A stretch of 64,000 nt of DNA from Bagarius yarrelli. Lineage: Eukaryota > Chordata > Actinopteri > Siluriformes > Sisoridae. Made by a program: the position numbers and the translations under genes. The stretch covers positions 2,028,501-2,092,500 of the forward strand of contig VCAZ01000030.1 in assembly GCA_005784505.1 (NCBI GenBank), read 5' to 3'. Under the pieces are notes generated by a model, which did no database searches, was not told the origin of the DNA, and saw only the letters and a program-made list of their open reading frames with translations. Positions 12,683 to 23,600 of the stretch are shown in pieces (position 1 is the stretch's first letter; each line of letters begins with the position of its first letter).

Positions 12683-12768
12683 AATTCCAGCTATTAAAAT
12701 TTAAAATACATTTCATTGACTTTGCTATGAAATGTATTTTAAATTGCATTTGTGTGGTGGCTGGAATA
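12683..12768. repeat. Inverted repeat (foldback) of about 86 bp
   Basis: The 18-bp core arms at 12698-12715 and 12728-12745 are perfect reverse complements (aatttaaaatacatttca) around a 12-base loop. Outer arms 'attccagc' and 'gctggaat' extend the symmetry with a bulge. The structure fits a small foldback element or the centre of a palindromic MITE. Confidence 0.7.
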
Positions 12769-13288
12769 GTTTTAATGCACTAAATGGCCAGTTGTATAAA
12801 GTTACCTGACAATCACTTTCATATGTTTTTAACACATATGTTCCATTATCAAACCATCTATAAAGTTTATCCACCATTGTCGTAATGTCTACTTTTTGTT
12901 CAGTTTTATTTAGCTACAAGAGCAATAGTGCGATTAACAGCAGGTGTAAAAGACCGCAGGAAAGACCCCCGTTAGCGTTCTGTGATTGTGTTTGGTGGTT
13001 TATATCCAGTGTAGAACTCCAGTGTCGCATGAAGAGGATGTGACGTGATGTCAGGGATACTGAGAAGTTTCCTTAGCATGCTTCTCTCAGACCTTTAAAG
13101 ATCTTTAAAGTAGGTAATGAAGTAGTTTTATCAGACATAGATTGAGATGTCCTTAAACAGATTTATTTATATCAGCCTGTCTTACATTAGAGCTGTAAAT
13201 GCCGCTGTGATCCTAAACTCAACCTATCTGTAAATAAGCAGTATGACACAGGCATGCGTAAACATGCCACTATTATGTTACCTCAACA
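12769..13288. other. Unassigned non-coding DNA
   Basis: Nothing recognised beyond AT-rich sequence. Confidence 0.3.
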
Positions 13289-13330
13289 TACACTATATGG
13301 GCAAAGGTTATTGGACACTTGAACATCACA
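13289..13330. mobile_element. Solo Tc1-like terminal repeat fragment
   Basis: 'tatgggcaaaggttattgga' resembles the terminal motif 'gggcaaaagtattgggacac' of the 50.8 kb Tc1 derivative. No partner end was seen within 500 bases. Confidence 0.45.
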
Positions 13331-13414
13331 TTAATATGTGTTAGGGCTGCACTATATACTGTTTCAGTATTGACAGCACAATGTGTGCATCTGTATTTCA
13401 TATGTTCCTTTTTA

Positions 13415-13428
13415 CCTGTAGGTGGCAG
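13415..13428 (+). promoter_or_regulatory. CTCF-like motif
   Basis: CCTGTAGGTGGCAG matches the vertebrate CTCF core CCASYAGRKGGCRS at 13 of 14 positions. One match of this quality can occur by chance, so binding is inference. Confidence 0.35.
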
Positions 13429-13525
13429 TGCTTCTCAAACTGCTACCAACTGCCGCTACTATGATGCAGCTGTGGAGAAGGTTTATTAATGTATTTACTT
13501 CGGCTATTTTAGTCTAAAATCACAT

Positions 13526-13586
13526 AAAGAGAGAGAAAGGAGAGCGAGAGAGCGAGAGAAAGAGTGAGAAACAGTGAGAGAGAAAT
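13526..13586. repeat. Imperfect (GA)n purine tract
   Basis: Degenerate GA repeats with C and T interruptions. Confidence 0.8.
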
Positions 13587-13904
13587 AATAATTTGATTTT
13601 GAATATTAATTTGTCTGTTAAAATAACACCTATTGCAAAGCAGAGTTTCAGCCTGATGTGTGCGCATGTGTAAACACACAGGTGAATACAATGTACGGTT
13701 CATCAAAAGAAACAAATGAGGCCATGATTCATTTGCCCTGATTCCGTAATGATTCCCCTGCCCAACATACCCTCCCCCTCCCCTCTCAGTATTTTTTAAA
13801 TAAATTATAAATATAGTATTGCATGTTTAGTTTGCTAGGTTTCCTTTATGCATTAACACATACTGTACCTAACATGAACTGAGATTAATAAATACAAGGC
13901 TAGA
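13587..13904. other. Unassigned non-coding DNA
   Basis: Nothing recognised apart from a short C-rich stretch near 13770. Confidence 0.3.
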
Positions 13905-14215
13905 AGGCCAGACTAAAGTTTACCCAAGAGAACAGAATAAAAGACCAGGACTTCTGGAATAATGTTCTTTGGATGGATAAGACTAAAATTGAATTATTTG
14001 GACACTGCAATAGAGGACATGTTTGGTATAAAGCAAATACAGCATTTCAGGAAAAAAAACCTCGTACCAACTGTAAAACAAGGAGGTGGAAGTGTCCTGG
14101 AAGTGTACATGCAAGACACCCGTCAAACATCTTTCAGCTGAAAGAATTCTGCTGACTGATGTCAGAGACTGGTAGATGGCTACAAGAAGCATTTTTGTTG
14201 AAATCTTTTGTTTAA
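13905..14215 (+). pseudogene. Tc1-like transposase fragment with internal deletion
   Basis: The frame at 13973-14155, with bases just upstream, encodes the Tc1 segment around 'WMDKTKIELFG', the region of the first catalytic Asp in DD34E transposases. After 'CKTRRWKCPGSV' the sequence jumps to text normally near the transposase C-terminus ('catctttcagctgaaagaat', 'gtcagagactggtagatggc'). The middle of the catalytic domain, with the second Asp and the Glu, is missing. No terminal repeats were recognised. It is a non-functional relic. Confidence 0.8.
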
Positions 14216-14658
14216 TCAGTAAAACAAGGTTAATTTTTGTTGTTTACCTGCAATTAAGTTACTTTCTTATCCAGAGAAAAATTCAAACAAGATTAACCAT
14301 TGAAATGTTAACGTTTCTTAATAACGAACAAACTGTTAGTTTAATAATAAAGTGAAAGTTTAGCATTTACACATTGCTTTAATTCCTGTTACTGTGTAAA
14401 CATTTTAAACAAGTTAAAAGAATTCAGCCGCAAGAAACATTTACTTTTGTAGCTTTAACAATGATTAACTGTACTTAACATATAAAGTGAAGACTATACA
14501 GTGTGATTTTACAATTGATCTATTTAAGTCATCTGGTGAAATGTTTTTATATTGCAATACATATTACAGAAAAACAAAAAATCTCAATGTCGTTTTTTTT
14601 CAGTATCGTACAGCTATAACGTGTTGTAAAAATTTGTTTGAATAAATTTCACTCTTAC
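14216..14658. other. AT-rich flank of the Tc1 relic
   Basis: Probably includes decayed 3' Tc1 sequence (Lys/Asn-rich text near 14216-14300). No defined end was found. Confidence 0.3.
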
Positions 14659-14735
14659 TTTTTTTTTTTTTTTTTTTTTTTTTAGATTTTTTTGGGCATT
14701 TTTTGCCTTTATTGATAGGACAGAGGGATAAAAAT
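14659..14735 (-). repeat. 3' end of family 2 SINE, minus strand
   Basis: A run of about 25 T is followed by 'gggcattttttgcctttatt' and 'gataggacagaggg'. This is the reverse of a SINE 3' end of the type ending in 'aataaaggc', poly(A), as at 25.36 kb. Only the tail is kept. Confidence 0.5.
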
Positions 14736-14814
14736 TGGGTTTAGAAAAATGTTCTGCTAGATCTTGCAATATAAAAAATGTGCACATTTGTACAAGTTGT
14801 AGGTTTATGTTTCA

Positions 14815-15345
14815 TCTTCATGTTAGGTTTATGCTTTATGCTTATGTTTTATTCTTATTCTTATGTTCTGATCATGTCTCTTGTTTAACTTTATACTATG
14901 TTTAGGTTTTGTTTAATGTTTCATGTTTATATCGCATTTATGTTTTAAGTTCATATTCGTTGTTCATTTCTTTGTTTACTTCCTGTCTTGTTCCTTGTCA
15001 TGTGATCTTTGTTCCACATGTGTTCCTGTCACATGATTCCCTTGTCCATGTTTCTTGTTCCCATTGGTTAGTATTGTGTATTTATAGCCATTGTGCCTCC
15101 CATTGTCTTTGTGGTGGATTTCGGTTTGTCCCTGTACCGCTGTGAGTCTGTTTATATTTATGACTTGTTCAAGTCAAGTCAAGTCAAGTCAAGCTAAACT
15201 AAGCTAAGATAAGCTAAAATAAGCTAGGATAAGCTAAGCTAAATCAAGTCAAGTCTAGTTTATGTTTATTGTTTTGCCAATAATTTTTGTTGTTGTTTTG
15301 TCACTGTAAATAAACTGCACATTTGGGTTCTAAACTATACTCGCT
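14815..15345 (+). mobile_element. Possible solo LTR or retroelement end
   Basis: T-rich, low-complexity sequence leads to a TATA-like 'tgtatttatagcc' (about 15077). A pentanucleotide array follows, then 'gtaaataaactgcac' with an AATAAA signal near 15309. This order (promoter-like box, then polyadenylation signal some 230 bp later) resembles fish LTRs. No matching second LTR, primer-binding site or clear TG...CA ends were found. Confidence 0.3.
15170..15256. repeat. Degenerate AAGTC / TAAGC pentamer array
   Basis: About five exact AAGTC units shift into about eight diverged 'aagctaa' units and then return to 'caagtcaagtc'. The two variants probably share one ancestral pentamer. Confidence 0.85.
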
Positions 15346-15404
15346 TGAGTGGAGTTCTTTACATCAAGGGAAGTCTTGTGAGTCCCTGTGCAAACCTGAT
15401 ATTG

Positions 15405-15439
15405 TCTACTCTACTCTACTCTACTCTATTCTACTCTAC
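15405..15439. repeat. (CTACT)n pentanucleotide array
   Basis: About seven units with one T interruption. Confidence 0.9.
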
Positions 15440-16439
15440 AGAACATGCATCACAAATCTATGGCTTCATTTTGCACCTACAAGCGCTCTAATTATAAAAG
15501 GTGGCTACAGCTACCAGTTAGCAGCCCAGAATAACTGGCTTTGCCTTGACCAATGGCCCGCTGGTGGACATCTATTTTTTTGATGATTGTTCTTTGTAAA
15601 AATAGTTGGATGTTGGCCATTCTCTGTGTCAAGCTAGACACAGTAATAGCAGCTGCAGAGGCTGTAAAACTTCTCGCCACACACTTGTTCCAGCGTTGGC
15701 CTTGCTTAGAGGGTTTAAAGTCCTTGGACGTATTTAGCCAGGAGTTGCTCTGAGTTATGGCTCGAGTTGTCGATCATTGCTTCTGTTCTCCGGATTTCAA
15801 AGAGTAATTCGTAAATTCCTTACACATGAGGTCCAACACAAGCCTAAAAATTTATGTTGTGAGTGATATAGGATATTTTGGTCCTTGAAACATCATGTCT
15901 AATCAATGATATCGATTTCACAAGCGAATATGTCAGTATTTGAATGGATTTAAAGGCAAATTCCTGCATATAACATAAACCTTATTTGTAGGTAAGTGGA
16001 TTTTGTGTGTGTGACTGATTTAGAAGGATTATTTCTGTGTGTGTGTGTTTGGGAGAAAGAAAGAAAAAGCGAGAGATTCACAGTTGACATCTTCAATCAT
16101 TCAAGATGCAGCTTATTAACAGCAGCGGTTTCAGTACAAAAACACAACTGCAAAGTAAATTGACCTGGCATGCTGATAAAGTAGTGTGCATGAAAAGCAA
16201 AATATCTCTTTTTCTATTTATCACCCCCCCCACCCCCCACCCACACACACACAAATACCCACACACACAGCATCTGATGTGTTGCAGTAATCAAACACTG
16301 GGGAAGCTTCTGCTAGTGTTGGATTAAGTGTTAGCAACACAGACATCCATCAGGTGGATCAGACATCGGGCACAATACACACTCCATGTGTGGATGTTTG
16401 CGTACATGTTTGAGCGTGTGTGCGTGTGTATGTGTGTGT
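15440..16439. other. Unassigned DNA with short GT/CA runs
   Basis: Short GT (near 16037), CA (near 16240) and GT (near 16425) runs interrupt otherwise unassigned sequence. The apparent open frames here are microsatellite translations. Confidence 0.35.
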
Positions 16440-16640
16440 GTCACTTGCCAGCTGGTCACTCTGTCTCCGGGGCAGATTATTACTGCTGCCAGAGAGGGCT
16501 GAAGAAATTGAGTGAGCAAGGCCCAGTGTTTGAGAAATGTTCACCTCAGGTGGTCTAGAGGGAGACATATATTTTAAGAAACCTATAGCACATTTGCCAC
16601 CGTGTGTGTGAGCGTATTTGTATCTCAGGTTTAAAGGGCT
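16440..16640. promoter_or_regulatory. Candidate conserved non-coding block
   Basis: Repeat-free and less AT-rich than its surroundings, with open frames on both strands but no start, stop or splice logic that singles one out. It could be an enhancer or an unrecognised exon. No comparative data are available. Confidence 0.15.
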
Positions 16641-18460
16641 CAAAACTCATTTTGTATTGCTCCTGGTGTCAAAGCAGTTGACTCTGTATCTCTTTAGGGT
16701 AAATATGTTATTTGTAGTAAACAGATGCTGCTGGATCCGCTTGTGATTTGTTGCTGCTGTTATACACATGACATCACCTGTTTTTTTTAGCAATCATTAC
16801 TGCTGTAGTTTTACTAAACCTGTTCCATCAGGTCATTTTCACTTATTTTATTATGTGGATTCCCCCATAAAACTTTAACTTAATTAAAAGTTTTTTTTTT
16901 TCGTTTCTCACATCACCTTATATAAACTCTAGAGCATCAGAAACCTAGAAGATTAATTAAAGATTAAAGATGAATGATGTTTTGCACCCCGAAATAACAT
17001 ACTTCCATACTATGTAGTGTGTTAAACCGATTATGTAAGGAAAGTATTGTATTCGAATCCTTAATATTCAAAAAATAAATAAATGAATGCTCTAAAAAGT
17101 TCCCGTATTATGTACTTCCTCCGCCTGTAGTCTGATCTATGATTTTGATGGACACTTTGCTATAGTTATGAGCCCGCAAGAAAGTCGAAAACTGTGGAAA
17201 ACGGCGACACAGCACTTTTTATTTTATGTGTAAGTACACAATTATTAAAAATATTTCATATCAATTCTGATAAATGATTTATTTCTTCATTCTGACTCTT
17301 CACTCTTTCTCTTTTTTTTATTTCTGTATTGACTTTCAAAAGGTTTGTTTACACTAAAACAATCATCTTGTCACATCTGTTGTTACCCATGCTGTGTTAC
17401 TTGTTCTTCTTCACTGTTCCCGTCTTACACACGAATACTCCCACAAACACTTACTTATGCTGAATGATGTTCTATCAGCTTTCGGTAACAGTGCATTGTC
17501 ACAGAGCCCGTTGTTCCTCGGCCTACACAAGCGCCCTCTCCTCTTCTTTCATTCTTCATTTCTATATTCCATACAAGCACTTGTACCCAAACTCATCTCC
17601 AACAGCATCCTGCACGTCTTTACCTCTTTCTGCTTTCCATCAGTGTAGCAGCGTGTGAGAGAAGGGCAGGAGGGGAAGATAGAAAAGTCTGTCATTGGCA
17701 TGTGAACATGGCTTCAATCCTCATGCATTATGGGTCACATGGGTACAGATGGAGGCATGATGTTTTACACATTTCCAAGTCCCTTAATGAAAAAAAGGAC
17801 ATTAGTGCGACATAAATGCCCCAGAAAAATTGAGACGCTGCTTCACTCACTAAATGTATTCCTTCATACACTTAATAAATGTACTCAGTCTTTATTCAGA
17901 TGTTTTTTAATCATCACTGGTGTGTGTTAAATGTGTAATGAGGGATGTGGGATAGGGTATTCTGTATGTGCACAGGTTTTCTATGCAGCATTTGTGTGTT
18001 TCTTTGCGAAATAACAGCGGACAGAAAAAAAAATCCAAAACCCGATTAGCCCAGTCTGTTATACACACACTTAAAGAATCACACTGTCCATACAAATGCA
18101 GTGGAACTGATGCGAACTTATTGGCTGCGTTTCCAAACCGTGCTGACTGACTAAATCCAGTGAGTACAAGAGGAAATGCATTCAGAACGGAGTATTTTAT
18201 CTGTATCGAAATGGTTGGAGAGAAAAAAAAACCCCTTTATATTCACATTTTGCACGGCAGTGAACCCAGTTGACTTAAAAACAAATCTGATAGATACCAC
18301 AGACGTATCAGCTTTTTCTATAAGTATTAGCCCCCTTCGACGTTGTAATAGTTTTAGTGTCACAGCCTTAAACTGAAATAGAATTCTTTGCAATTGTATG
18401 TCATGAATCTCCTTAAAATAATCCAGTATTACTAAAAATACTGTCAAACCTGTATATCCA
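16641..18460. other. Unassigned AT-rich DNA
   Basis: Poly(T) runs occur at 16790 and 16890. Frames at 17394-17658 and 17730-17930 match nothing I know and have no splice context. The 105-codon minus frame at 18151-18468 is Lys/Phe-rich as expected for AT-rich chance frames. Confidence 0.35.
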
Positions 18461-18605
18461 GAAGTCATTCAATTAGTATAATAAAGTCCAGCTGTGTGCA
18501 ATCCAAGAGTCACAAGATCTTATTAGAAATACAGCTGTTCCTAAAAAGCCAGGAATTTGTTAGAGACTAATTAAGACATGTCCAGGCCATCATTTTGGAA
18601 AAAAA
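18461..18605 (+). mobile_element. Tc1-like 5' fragment
   Basis: 'aagtccagctgtgtgcaatc' followed by 'agagtcacaagatct' is characteristic of the region between the left terminal repeat and the transposase start in a fish Tc1 subgroup. No transposase follows. Confidence 0.5.
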
Positions 18606-18730
18606 GTATGAATCAAGGTGTGATTATTAATAATTTAGAAATAACTTCAAAAATCCAAAAGTGCACCATTAAAACTACAGAAATATAAAAAAATATATAA
18701 GAGAATATATAGGGGAAGTGGTAGCAGGGG

Positions 18731-18826
18731 CCACCTCCAATTGCTCAGTTGTATATAGGAGATAAGTGTAAGTCGCGCTGGATAAGGGCGTCTGCCAAAT
18801 GCTGTAAATGTAATGTAAATGTAAGA
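18731..18826 (+). repeat. SINE family 1, 3' portion
   Basis: 'ccaattgctcagttgtata', 'gtaagtcgcgctggataagg' and 'gcgtctgccaaatgctgtaa' form the full 3' tail, ending in ATGTAA repeats. The tRNA-like head is missing. This copy best defines the family tail in the window. Confidence 0.85.
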
Positions 18827-19366
18827 GGCACTAAAACCTAAGGAGAGCATTAATTTGAGAAGCACCCAAGAGGCCAAATTTTAAATCAGCTGTAGAGCTC
18901 TACAGTAAAAAAAAAAACTTTTTACAAGGCAACTCTAGCATGTATACGCTGAAAAGCTGTGGCTTATGGCAGAGTGGCCAAAAGAGGAAAAATCTATATG
19001 AGTCTGATAAAAAACATGTTGGAGAATAAGCAACATCATAGTGATAAAAAGTGCTAGATCTGGCATGAAATCCAACATTACTTATCATGGCCACATTAAA
19101 GAATGATGGTCTTGACGATGTATTGCACTTGGAAGTTTTTGTAACGGGGTTGTGATGCAAAAATAAAAAAGTGGTATATATTTCATAGTAAAAACCTGCC
19201 CCAATCTGTAATATACAGGGAGGTTCATTTACAACAGAACAAGTCTTCAGACAATCTTCTTTTAATGTGACAGAGCTCGAGGAGTCCAGCCAAGGGAGAA
19301 TGAGTAAAAAGGCTTGCAGCCAAGCATGCTTCTAAGTATGGACCCAGGGATGTAGTAAATGAATAA
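18827..19366. other. Unassigned non-coding DNA
   Basis: AT-rich. The stretch at 18900-19160 has an open minus frame with no known motif. Confidence 0.3.
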
Positions 19367-19371
19367 ATATA

Positions 19372-19426
<55 letters not shown>
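19367..19426. repeat. (AT)n microsatellite
   Basis: About 55 bases of nearly pure AT. It is self-complementary and likely length-variable. Confidence 0.95.
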
Positions 19427-19430
<4 letters not shown>

Positions 19431-19544
19431 ATGTTAGACTTATTTCACAACTCAAACAGTAAAAGGCTATTGCAGGTACATGGTACAACACATGCAACAC
19501 AATATAACATGAAAGGGTAAATACTATACAGGTCACTCTATATC

Positions 19545-19965
19545 TTCATATAGATGCCACACCAAACATTTTTGGACACCAAAAACCAGCGCACATCTGT
19601 TTCAGAATGTTCTTATTTTATGTATCATAAGGATTATTCTTCTTTTAAACTAAGAGACCCAAACACTGTTCCAGCATGACAATGCCCCTGCGCACAAAGA
19701 ACTGAACTGCATAATAGGCTGTATGGTTGCAGTGAAGCAACTTACTTGTTTTGCACAAAGCCCTGACCTTAAACCCTGGAAAGAAATGGAACACTGAGTA
19801 TACTTTAGACGGCCTCAGTTGAAATAAACTCAGTGATCATTTTGTGACCGAATAATCACAGATCCCCAGAGCCACACAACAACATCTAGTGAAAAGCTTT
19901 TCTAGACGTTATTAGGTGTTATATGCATATGACGGTAATGTGTTCCAATACATATTTTCATCTAT
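19545..19965 (+). pseudogene. Tc1/mariner remnant with QHDNAP motif
   Basis: The left edge has 'catttttggacaccaaaaa', a decayed terminal repeat. Inside, 'gttccagcatgacaatgccc' encodes the transposase motif FQHDNAP around the second catalytic Asp. The C-terminal text 'caacatctagtgaaaagctt' follows. The right edge has 'gtgttccaatacatatttt', a decayed copy of the other end. The N-terminal half is deleted and frames are broken. Confidence 0.75.
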
Positions 19966-20352
19966 GGTATTTTTTTCTCTTTGTTTAAATAAATAGCTTA
20001 ACGCAGGACCATAGAGTTTTTGTCTGATTATACTCTGATTTGTCTGATTATACTATTCTAGCTATCAATAATCAAATAAACACAAGTCTCACTAGAACAT
20101 AATAGTAACGTATTGGAGCGTGAACATAAACGTAGCTTGCATTTATTAAAAAGCTGTAATGTTTCGTGCATGAGCTATATTATAACCCCTTATGCTATGT
20201 GCCATTAAATATCCATTTTCTGTTCCATCTGCAAGGGCTTCTCCATCTCGTTCAGTCTCAGCAGTATTAAATACATATAAATTATCCTGGATGAAAAGGA
20301 AGGACAAATGAAAAAAAAAACACGTTTTAAAACCCTTTTTTCTATCAGGATA

Positions 20353-20413
20353 TTCTATGAATAGATAAAAATGATTGGACCAAACACGAATGAGTTTTTA
20401 TCTATTCATAGAA
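20353..20413. repeat. Perfect 19-bp inverted repeat, 23-base loop
   Basis: The arm TTCTATGAATAGATAAAAA at 20353-20371 is exactly reverse-complementary to 20395-20413. Flanks are AT-rich and show no obvious target-site duplication. A perfect arm of this length in neutral DNA suggests recent formation or selection. It is too short to be a typical animal pre-miRNA arm with loop, but RNA from it would fold stably. Confidence 0.9.
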
Positions 20414-20599
20414 ATGTTGAATGGAATTCAGGTTTATTAACTTATTATTTAGACGAGTGTCTTGGCCCTACCTATTCTTTTACTGAAGAGCTTGTTAACC
20501 ATTTACCATAAAGCATCTTTAAGATACAGGAAGCATAACTGAACTAAAAAAAGAAGGAATGAGTTCAGGTTTCTCAGCTAACCAGATCTTTCTTTTAAA

Positions 20600-20750
20600 T
20601 GGGCGGAAGTGGTGGCTCTTGGTTAAGGTGTTGGATTACCAACCCGAAGGTTGTGGGTTCAATTCCCAGCTCAACCAAGCCACTGCTGTTGGGCCCCTGA
20701 GCAAGGCTCTTAACCCCTCTGGATAAGGGTGTCTGGTAAATGTGTTTTAA
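20600..20750 (+). repeat. SINE family 1, plus strand, compact copy
   Basis: An A-box-like 'gtggctcttggttaagg' and a near-consensus B box GGTTCAATTCC at 20656-20666 define the tRNA-derived head. 'gggcccctgagcaaggctct' and the tail 'ggataagggtgtctggtaaa' follow. A deletion joins body and tail. Confidence 0.85.
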
Positions 20751-20935
20751 GTGGTAGGTCAGTGGGTAAGGTGTTGGACTGCTGATCGGAAGGTCATGGG
20801 TTTAATTCCCAGCATCATTACTTGCTTTTATTTAAATTTTCAAGCATACTCTTAACTATCAACGGCTTAGATAAATTTAAAAAAGAAGATGAATTTACAG
20901 GAAATCGCTCTGGATAAAGATTCTAAAAATGAAAT
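20751..20935 (+). repeat. Second SINE copy in tandem
   Basis: It begins immediately after the previous copy with 'ggtcagtgggtaaggtgttg' and a B-box-like 'gggtttaattccc'. A tail remnant 'cgctctggataaag' lies at about 20906. The tandem arrangement may reflect insertion into the 3' end of the first copy. Confidence 0.6.
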
Positions 20936-22479
20936 GAAAATGCATTCAACAAAATGCATGTGAGCAACATTTAATATTATAAATGACTAATGTTCACATA
21001 TGCACAGTGTTAATGTACAGTAATGATGCATCGTTCGTGAACGGTCCATTCATTTAGAAAGAATCCTTAATATGATTTGGAAACAATAAGATATTAATCA
21101 ATGAGGGTGGTGGTAACAGAAATGTTTAGTTCATTTTCCGAGTTTTTAGGTCTGAATCATTTGTTTGTTTGTCACATTAACGAAATACCGGAAGATTCGG
21201 ACGGGAGGTAAGATAAACTTACAGACTGCATAGCTTAAAGATGCTGCTAAACAGTAAATGAATCATTTCTTTTTTCTACAATTTTTCCTAGGGTTGATTT
21301 ATAGGTTGGTGTTTTTCTCAACGTTTTGTCGTAACATGTTTGTATTAGTATATTCAGCTGAAATTAATAAAATGAACGAGTAGACTTGGAAAAAAAGATT
21401 TTTTCATTTTGCTGAATGAGATTAAAAGATCGGAGTCAGTAAAATGATCTGAAATACTCATCACTAATGTACAAATATAAATTTTACCCACATTACTTCA
21501 CCTGCTGCATCTCTGTCCAGTACAGGCAATCAGAGAACAAGGACAACCAGGCCACAAGACTTTTACCTCATTGTGTTATTGCTGGAAATGAACCCAGGTC
21601 CTTTAATATGGCATTAGTTCTCTATAGTCCATCTCTCTGAAACCTCATGCAGCCGGTATGTGAGAATCCATACAAGGAGTTCGAGCAACAACCTCGCTAG
21701 GCCAGCCCGCATTCCTTTAAAGCACAAAAGGGGGACTTGGATAATCTGATAGGACAAGTTTAGTTGTCTGAATATGTGCACATAGTATATGCACAACTTT
21801 TGTATACATGTGTGAGCGTGCATGTTTTATACCTAACAGAGATTCTGGAAAATATCGCATGAGGAGATACATTAATTTATCTGTATTTGCAGCTGCATGT
21901 GTGTGTATTAGCAATAGCTACGTTTTATATAGAGGAGATTTTACACCATTAAGATTTAAATTTGAGGTGTGGGTAGCCTAAAGTGGAGAGTTTTTTTTTT
22001 TTAATTAAATATGACCCTTTAACACTATTCCTTTGGAGGTTAATGTCAATATTGCTGTCATTGACTCCTCAACCTTAGCTACGTCTCTGTAGAGATGTGC
22101 ATTGGGCTGTTTTATTATCTTGCTTGTGCTGGTATTTTTTTTGTATGTTTGCAATATTTTCTAATTAATTACATTTGCTCTCTTTTTAATATAGTTTAGT
22201 TGCTGAATTTACATCAGTGCAATTCTAACAGGGCAGATTCTATGGATGAGTAATTGAACACTTAATGCATGGCAATGCTGATGTATGTGATCTTTCCTCA
22301 AACAGATGCTTCTTAAATACCTACCTACTTGTTTAGAAGACGCTATCAGCTCCTGCTAATTATTTACATTGCTGTAAATGTGTCAGGTTGTGTGTAAAGT
22401 AGCTGACTGTACTACACAGTGCATCTATATGTACTCCTTAATTGTGTGTTGGATGTGTCAGTCAATGATCTAAATGTAC
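20936..22479. other. Unassigned AT-rich DNA
   Basis: No transposon ends or exon-like frames were recognised. The minus frames at 21614-21914 match no family I know. Confidence 0.3.
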
Positions 22480-22814
22480 ATGGCCTTATATTTATAGAGC
22501 AGTGTCTCTGTCTCACTCCTCTTGCTGTCAGGTGTAAGTGTGTGTGATGGCAGGAATTCTGGGAATGGGAATAAGAAATGCTAAAGTGATAATAATAGCC
22601 ATGCTGTATGTCAGTCTACTACAATAGACAGCAGGAGCTGAGTTTCCTGTGTCTCATTGGAAACCCAAAGCATTGATATGAATAGTAATGATTCTCTTTT
22701 ATTCTGTGTTGGAGATTATCAGTAAGAATTAGTGTCTCTTTACTAACTCAGCCACAAACAATTGTTTATTACCATAACAGTACCCTGAACATTTTTTCAT
22801 GAAAGCTATGAGGG
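22480..22814. promoter_or_regulatory. Candidate conserved non-coding block
   Basis: Repeat-free sequence with balanced strand composition and no coding logic. The region continues past a foldback to a TAATTA core at 22907-22912. The enhancer suggestion rests only on low repeat content. Confidence 0.2.
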
Positions 22815-22975
22815 CTGTCCCTGCCCTACCCACCGTGTTCAGTCAGAACACAATTAGAATCTGAAAGATTTCATTTACGATGAAATCGAAGTGGGGAAAA
22901 CCAAATTAATTAGTATCTCCCAGCTTTTGATGGACTAAACACATTTGAATCAGGTAATCAGCAGTGGGCAAGCAA
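22815..22975. repeat. Foldback element, copy 1
   Basis: The left arm 'ccctgccctacccaccgtg' and the right arm 'atcagcagtgggcaagca' are near reverse complements about 150 bases apart. The arms match those of the better-preserved foldback at 48.4 kb. It is followed without a gap by the TIR element at 22976. Confidence 0.5.
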
Positions 22976-23600
22976 GACTAAGGCTGCAATTACACTGCTT
23001 GTGTGTAAAGTGACCCAATTCTGATTTTTTTTCTCCAATGTAGCATAGATGGGATATGACCCACAATTGTGTAAGCAGGAAAAAATCAGATGGATTCTAA
23101 TATTTTTAGTTCAGTTTTAGGCCTCATTCATATGTGGAAATAAATCAGATACATGCGTTACTGTCTGCCATCTAAGCAGACAGGGTGGCTTTTTACTGTA
23201 TTTTGATATTTACCATTAACACACTATATAAAAAGATATACATAAATAATGCTCCATTCGCACAGGCTGCAAAACGAGCCCAGGCTGCAAAAACATTTTT
23301 CCTTTGCCTAAAGAGAGCATTGGTTTGCTGTACTATGAACCATACAAGCAAAGCAAAATACTAAACAATCAATCCGTCCATTGTGTCCATGGATTATCGT
23401 GCTGTTTTTAATTCCTTTTCTTCCTGTCAGTACGTCTACATTGGGCTATTTTGCAGTGTATATTATAAATTCAGTTATATAAGCACCATGCTTTTGCCTA
23501 CAAATGACCAAAGAACAAGAAGTGATGCTGTCTTGATCTCAACTTTAGTCTCATATAGCCACAACTTCAGACGGACAGCAAAAGATCTGGACACCATAGA
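22976..23600 (+). mobile_element. Non-autonomous TIR element, copy 1
   Basis: It starts with 'aaggctgcaattacactgc', the reverse complement of the type of end seen at 48384-48404. Internal text such as 'gatgggatatgaccc', 'gtgtaagcag' and 'catctaagcagac' is shared, in the same order, with 47865-48405. It encodes no transposase. The terminal sequence suggests a hAT-like non-autonomous element. The right end is not well defined. Confidence 0.55.
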
